Made by a program: the position numbers and the translations under genes
Origin: CAYZYO01 sp964482585
Lineage (GTDB): Bacteria > Bacillota > Syntrophomonadia > Syntrophomonadales > Syntrophomonadaceae
Reading direction: 5' to 3'
Assembly (NCBI GenBank): GCA_964482585.1
Contig: CAYZYO010000015.1
Location: forward strand, 1 to 26,650
DNA: 26,650 bases
The notes under the pieces: generated by a model
Seen by the model: the letters and a program-made list of their open reading frames with translations, nothing else
Told to the model about the DNA's origin: nothing
Databases searched by the model: none
Shown here: piece by piece, positions 25,640-26,650 of the stretch
Layout of the letters: every line of letters begins with the position of its first letter
How positions within the stretch are numbered: the first letter of the stretch is position 1

Positions 25640-25733
25640 AATATTGATGCAAGCTCCAATTACTACAGGAGGTAGTCTCCTTTAGGGGTGCAGGGGGGTT
25701 CTATTAATATAAAATAGCTATTATGAAAATCCT
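25640..25733 (+). repeat. Family 2 element, partial copy C
   Basis: Retains the right half: AGTCTCCTTTA, TGCAGG, TTCTATTAATATAAAATAGC and TATTATG-AAAATCC, aligned with 24975-25048. The terminal ATTATGCAAAAT has lost a C, and no left terminus is found, so the copy is decayed. Confidence 0.6.
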
Positions 25734-25779
25734 CGTTAACTGCAACAATAATACTTAACAGCACATTTTTTAAATTTTA

Positions 25780-25836
25780 GTACCGGGGCAAATAGCTTAA
25801 TATCCGGCACCAAGATTGGATAAACTACGTTATAAT
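25780..25836 (+). promoter_or_regulatory. CCGGCACC motif and candidate -10 upstream of the YiiX-like gene
   Basis: TTAATATCCGGCACC (25797-25811) matches the right arm of the 20510-20547 hairpin at 14 of 15 bases; the left arm here is only partly kept (GTACCGG). A perfect TATAAT follows at 25831-25836, but the -35 position (about CACCAA) is poor. Confidence 0.35.
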
Positions 25837-25878
25837 AGGAATAAATACTATTTCTTTTCATAGTAAGGAAGTGTATTT

Positions 25879-26493
25879 ATGGAATCCAGGATTATCAACC
25901 TGCTGTTTTTTCCTTTTATAATCCTAATCCTTACTGCCTTGATTGTAATCCAGAATTTTCATGTAATTACTAACGAGGATTCGGTTATGTATATCTACCT
26001 TAAAAACGCAGTACAGGGAAGATTTGGCGGGGGCTATAGTCAAACCGGCAATAATGTTTCCTTCGCCGGCTTAGAGCCTGGCGACCTCATCCTGGGTGCT
26101 TACGGCAACGGTACCTTTGGATACTTTTCTCATGCCGGTATCTATGCCGGCGATGGCCTAGTCCTGGAAAGCTACCTGGACTACGGGGTAACTGAGCATC
26201 ACGTCTCCAGCTTTCGCAAATTCAATGATATCTGTCTGTTAAGAGTAAATGCCGATCCAGAAGTTAAAGCAGCAGCTGTAGAATATGTACGTCAGATGAA
26301 AGGCCGGCTGTTCTATCCGGTAGCCTTTAAACCCGGAGAATCCTTTTTCAACTGTACCAAGATAATGTGGAAGGCTTACATGGGTCAGGGCATCGATCTC
26401 ACTCCGGTTGACGACCTGTGGATAGCCCCTGATGCTTTCTATTCCAGCCCTATGGTAACAATAATAAAAGAGCCGGTTCATAAGAAAGGATGA
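25879..26493 (+). CDS. YiiX/YebB-like NlpC/P60-type cysteine hydrolase, membrane-anchored
   Basis: A 204-residue protein. Residues 5-27 form one hydrophobic anchor, so the rest should face outside the membrane. The papain-like part has LEPGDLILG, then FGYFSHAGIYAG with the likely catalytic His, then FFNCTKIMWKAY with the likely catalytic Cys. His before Cys is the order of the circularly permuted NlpC/P60 group (YiiX-like). These act as peptidases, amidases or acyl-hydrolases; the substrate is unknown. AAGGAAG lies 7 bases before the ATG. Its stop is followed closely by another ORF. Confidence 0.75.
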   Translation: MESRIINLLFFPFIILILTALIVIQNFHVITNEDSVMYIYLKNAVQGRFGGGYSQTGNNVSFAGLEPGDLILGAYGNGTFGYFSHAGIYAGDGLVLESYLDYGVTEHHVSSFRKFNDICLLRVNADPEVKAAAVEYVRQMKGRLFYPVAFKPGESFFNCTKIMWKAYMGQGIDLTPVDDLWIAPDAFYSSPMVTIIKEPVHKKG

Positions 26494-26499
26494 TCTACA

Positions 26500-26650
26500 A
26501 TAACCCGTCTACTATCTCGTCTATACTTTATTCATATTGCAACAGTCATAGCAGTATGGTTAAGCACATACTTCCCGGGGCTGGATATATTATTATCCCT
26601 GGTCTACCTCATAATTATTGCCAAAGAAGCATCCCTGGCCAGGAACCTAA
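26500..26650 (+). CDS. Partial hydrophobic ORF, possibly a small membrane protein
   Basis: An open frame runs to the right edge of the window and encodes a plausible membrane segment (YFIHIATVIAVWLSTYFPG, then LLSLVYLIIIA). It follows the upstream stop codon in the same frame. No ATG, GTG or TTG opens it; the first codon with good spacing from AAAGGA is an ATA at 26500. An ATG at 26490 lies in another frame that encodes a less protein-like sequence. The start and the reality of the gene are uncertain. Confidence 0.35.
   Translation, partial: MTRLLSRLYFIHIATVIAVWLSTYFPGLDILLSLVYLIIIAKEASLARNL

Larger units (their letters stand above)
25468..25878. other. 411-base divergent spacer
   Basis: The spacer lies between the yjbQ-family gene and the YiiX-like gene. 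It contains the minus-strand promoter candidate (25532-25560), a partial family-2 element (25640-25733), the CCGGCACC motif (25797-25811) and a TATAAT box (25831-25836). No gene is supported. Confidence 0.6.

Noticed and set aside
25621..25660. TTGACA (25624-25629) as a -35 box for the plus-strand YiiX-like gene
   Set aside because: No -10 sequence at 16-18 bases and the site is over 200 bases from the gene start.

Overview
The window is a chromosomal segment of a Clostridia-type Bacillota (Firmicutes). The evidence is a PolC-type replicase, the Firmicutes order cdsA-dxr-rseP-proS-polC-rimP-nusA-ylxR-ylxQ-infB, a YtvI-type sporulation permease, purine-rich ribosome-binding sites and an A+T-rich composition. 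I cannot assign a genus from the sequence alone.

Layout. About 20.3 kb (positions 1-20300, all on the minus strand, so transcription runs right to left) is a housekeeping superoperon: rpsB, tsf, pyrH, frr, uppS, cdsA, ytvI, dxr, rseP, ispG, proS, mgtC, polC, rimP, nusA, rnpM (ylxR), ylxQ and the 5' end of infB. It combines translation factors, UMP kinase, lipid-carrier, phospholipid and MEP-isoprenoid synthesis, a site-2 protease, prolyl-tRNA synthetase, the replicase and the NusA/IF2 cluster. Good promoter candidates precede rpsB and rimP. Intrinsic-terminator hairpins follow rpsB and lie just upstream of rimP. Positions 20300-26650 hold smaller units: a small multidrug-export-family membrane protein (+), then a DAACS symporter, asnS, a TANGO2/NRDE-family protein and a YjbQ-family protein (all -), then a YiiX-like cysteine hydrolase (+) and the start of another membrane ORF.

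What stands out. (1) The spacers of the superoperon are filled with a structured repeat family (about 250 bp in the standard copies). It has terminal inverted repeats built from an AGAATAG heptamer, two internal hairpins with a compensatory base-pair change, and an embedded ATCTGTGGTTAAT motif. All five copies have the same orientation, and the element's right end overlaps or abuts the 3' end of proS, ispG, dxr and mgtC, so it now encodes the last residues and stop codons of several essential proteins. (2) The PolC lacks the 3'-5' exonuclease domain normally inserted in its PHP domain; the ORF crosses the junction cleanly. (3) rimP appears to start at a rare AUU codon behind a perfect Shine-Dalgarno sequence. 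(4) A second repeat family (TTGCATAAT termini) and a palindromic GGAGACT/AGTCTCC motif occupy other spacers. No CRISPR array, tRNA, rRNA, transposase or phage gene was seen.
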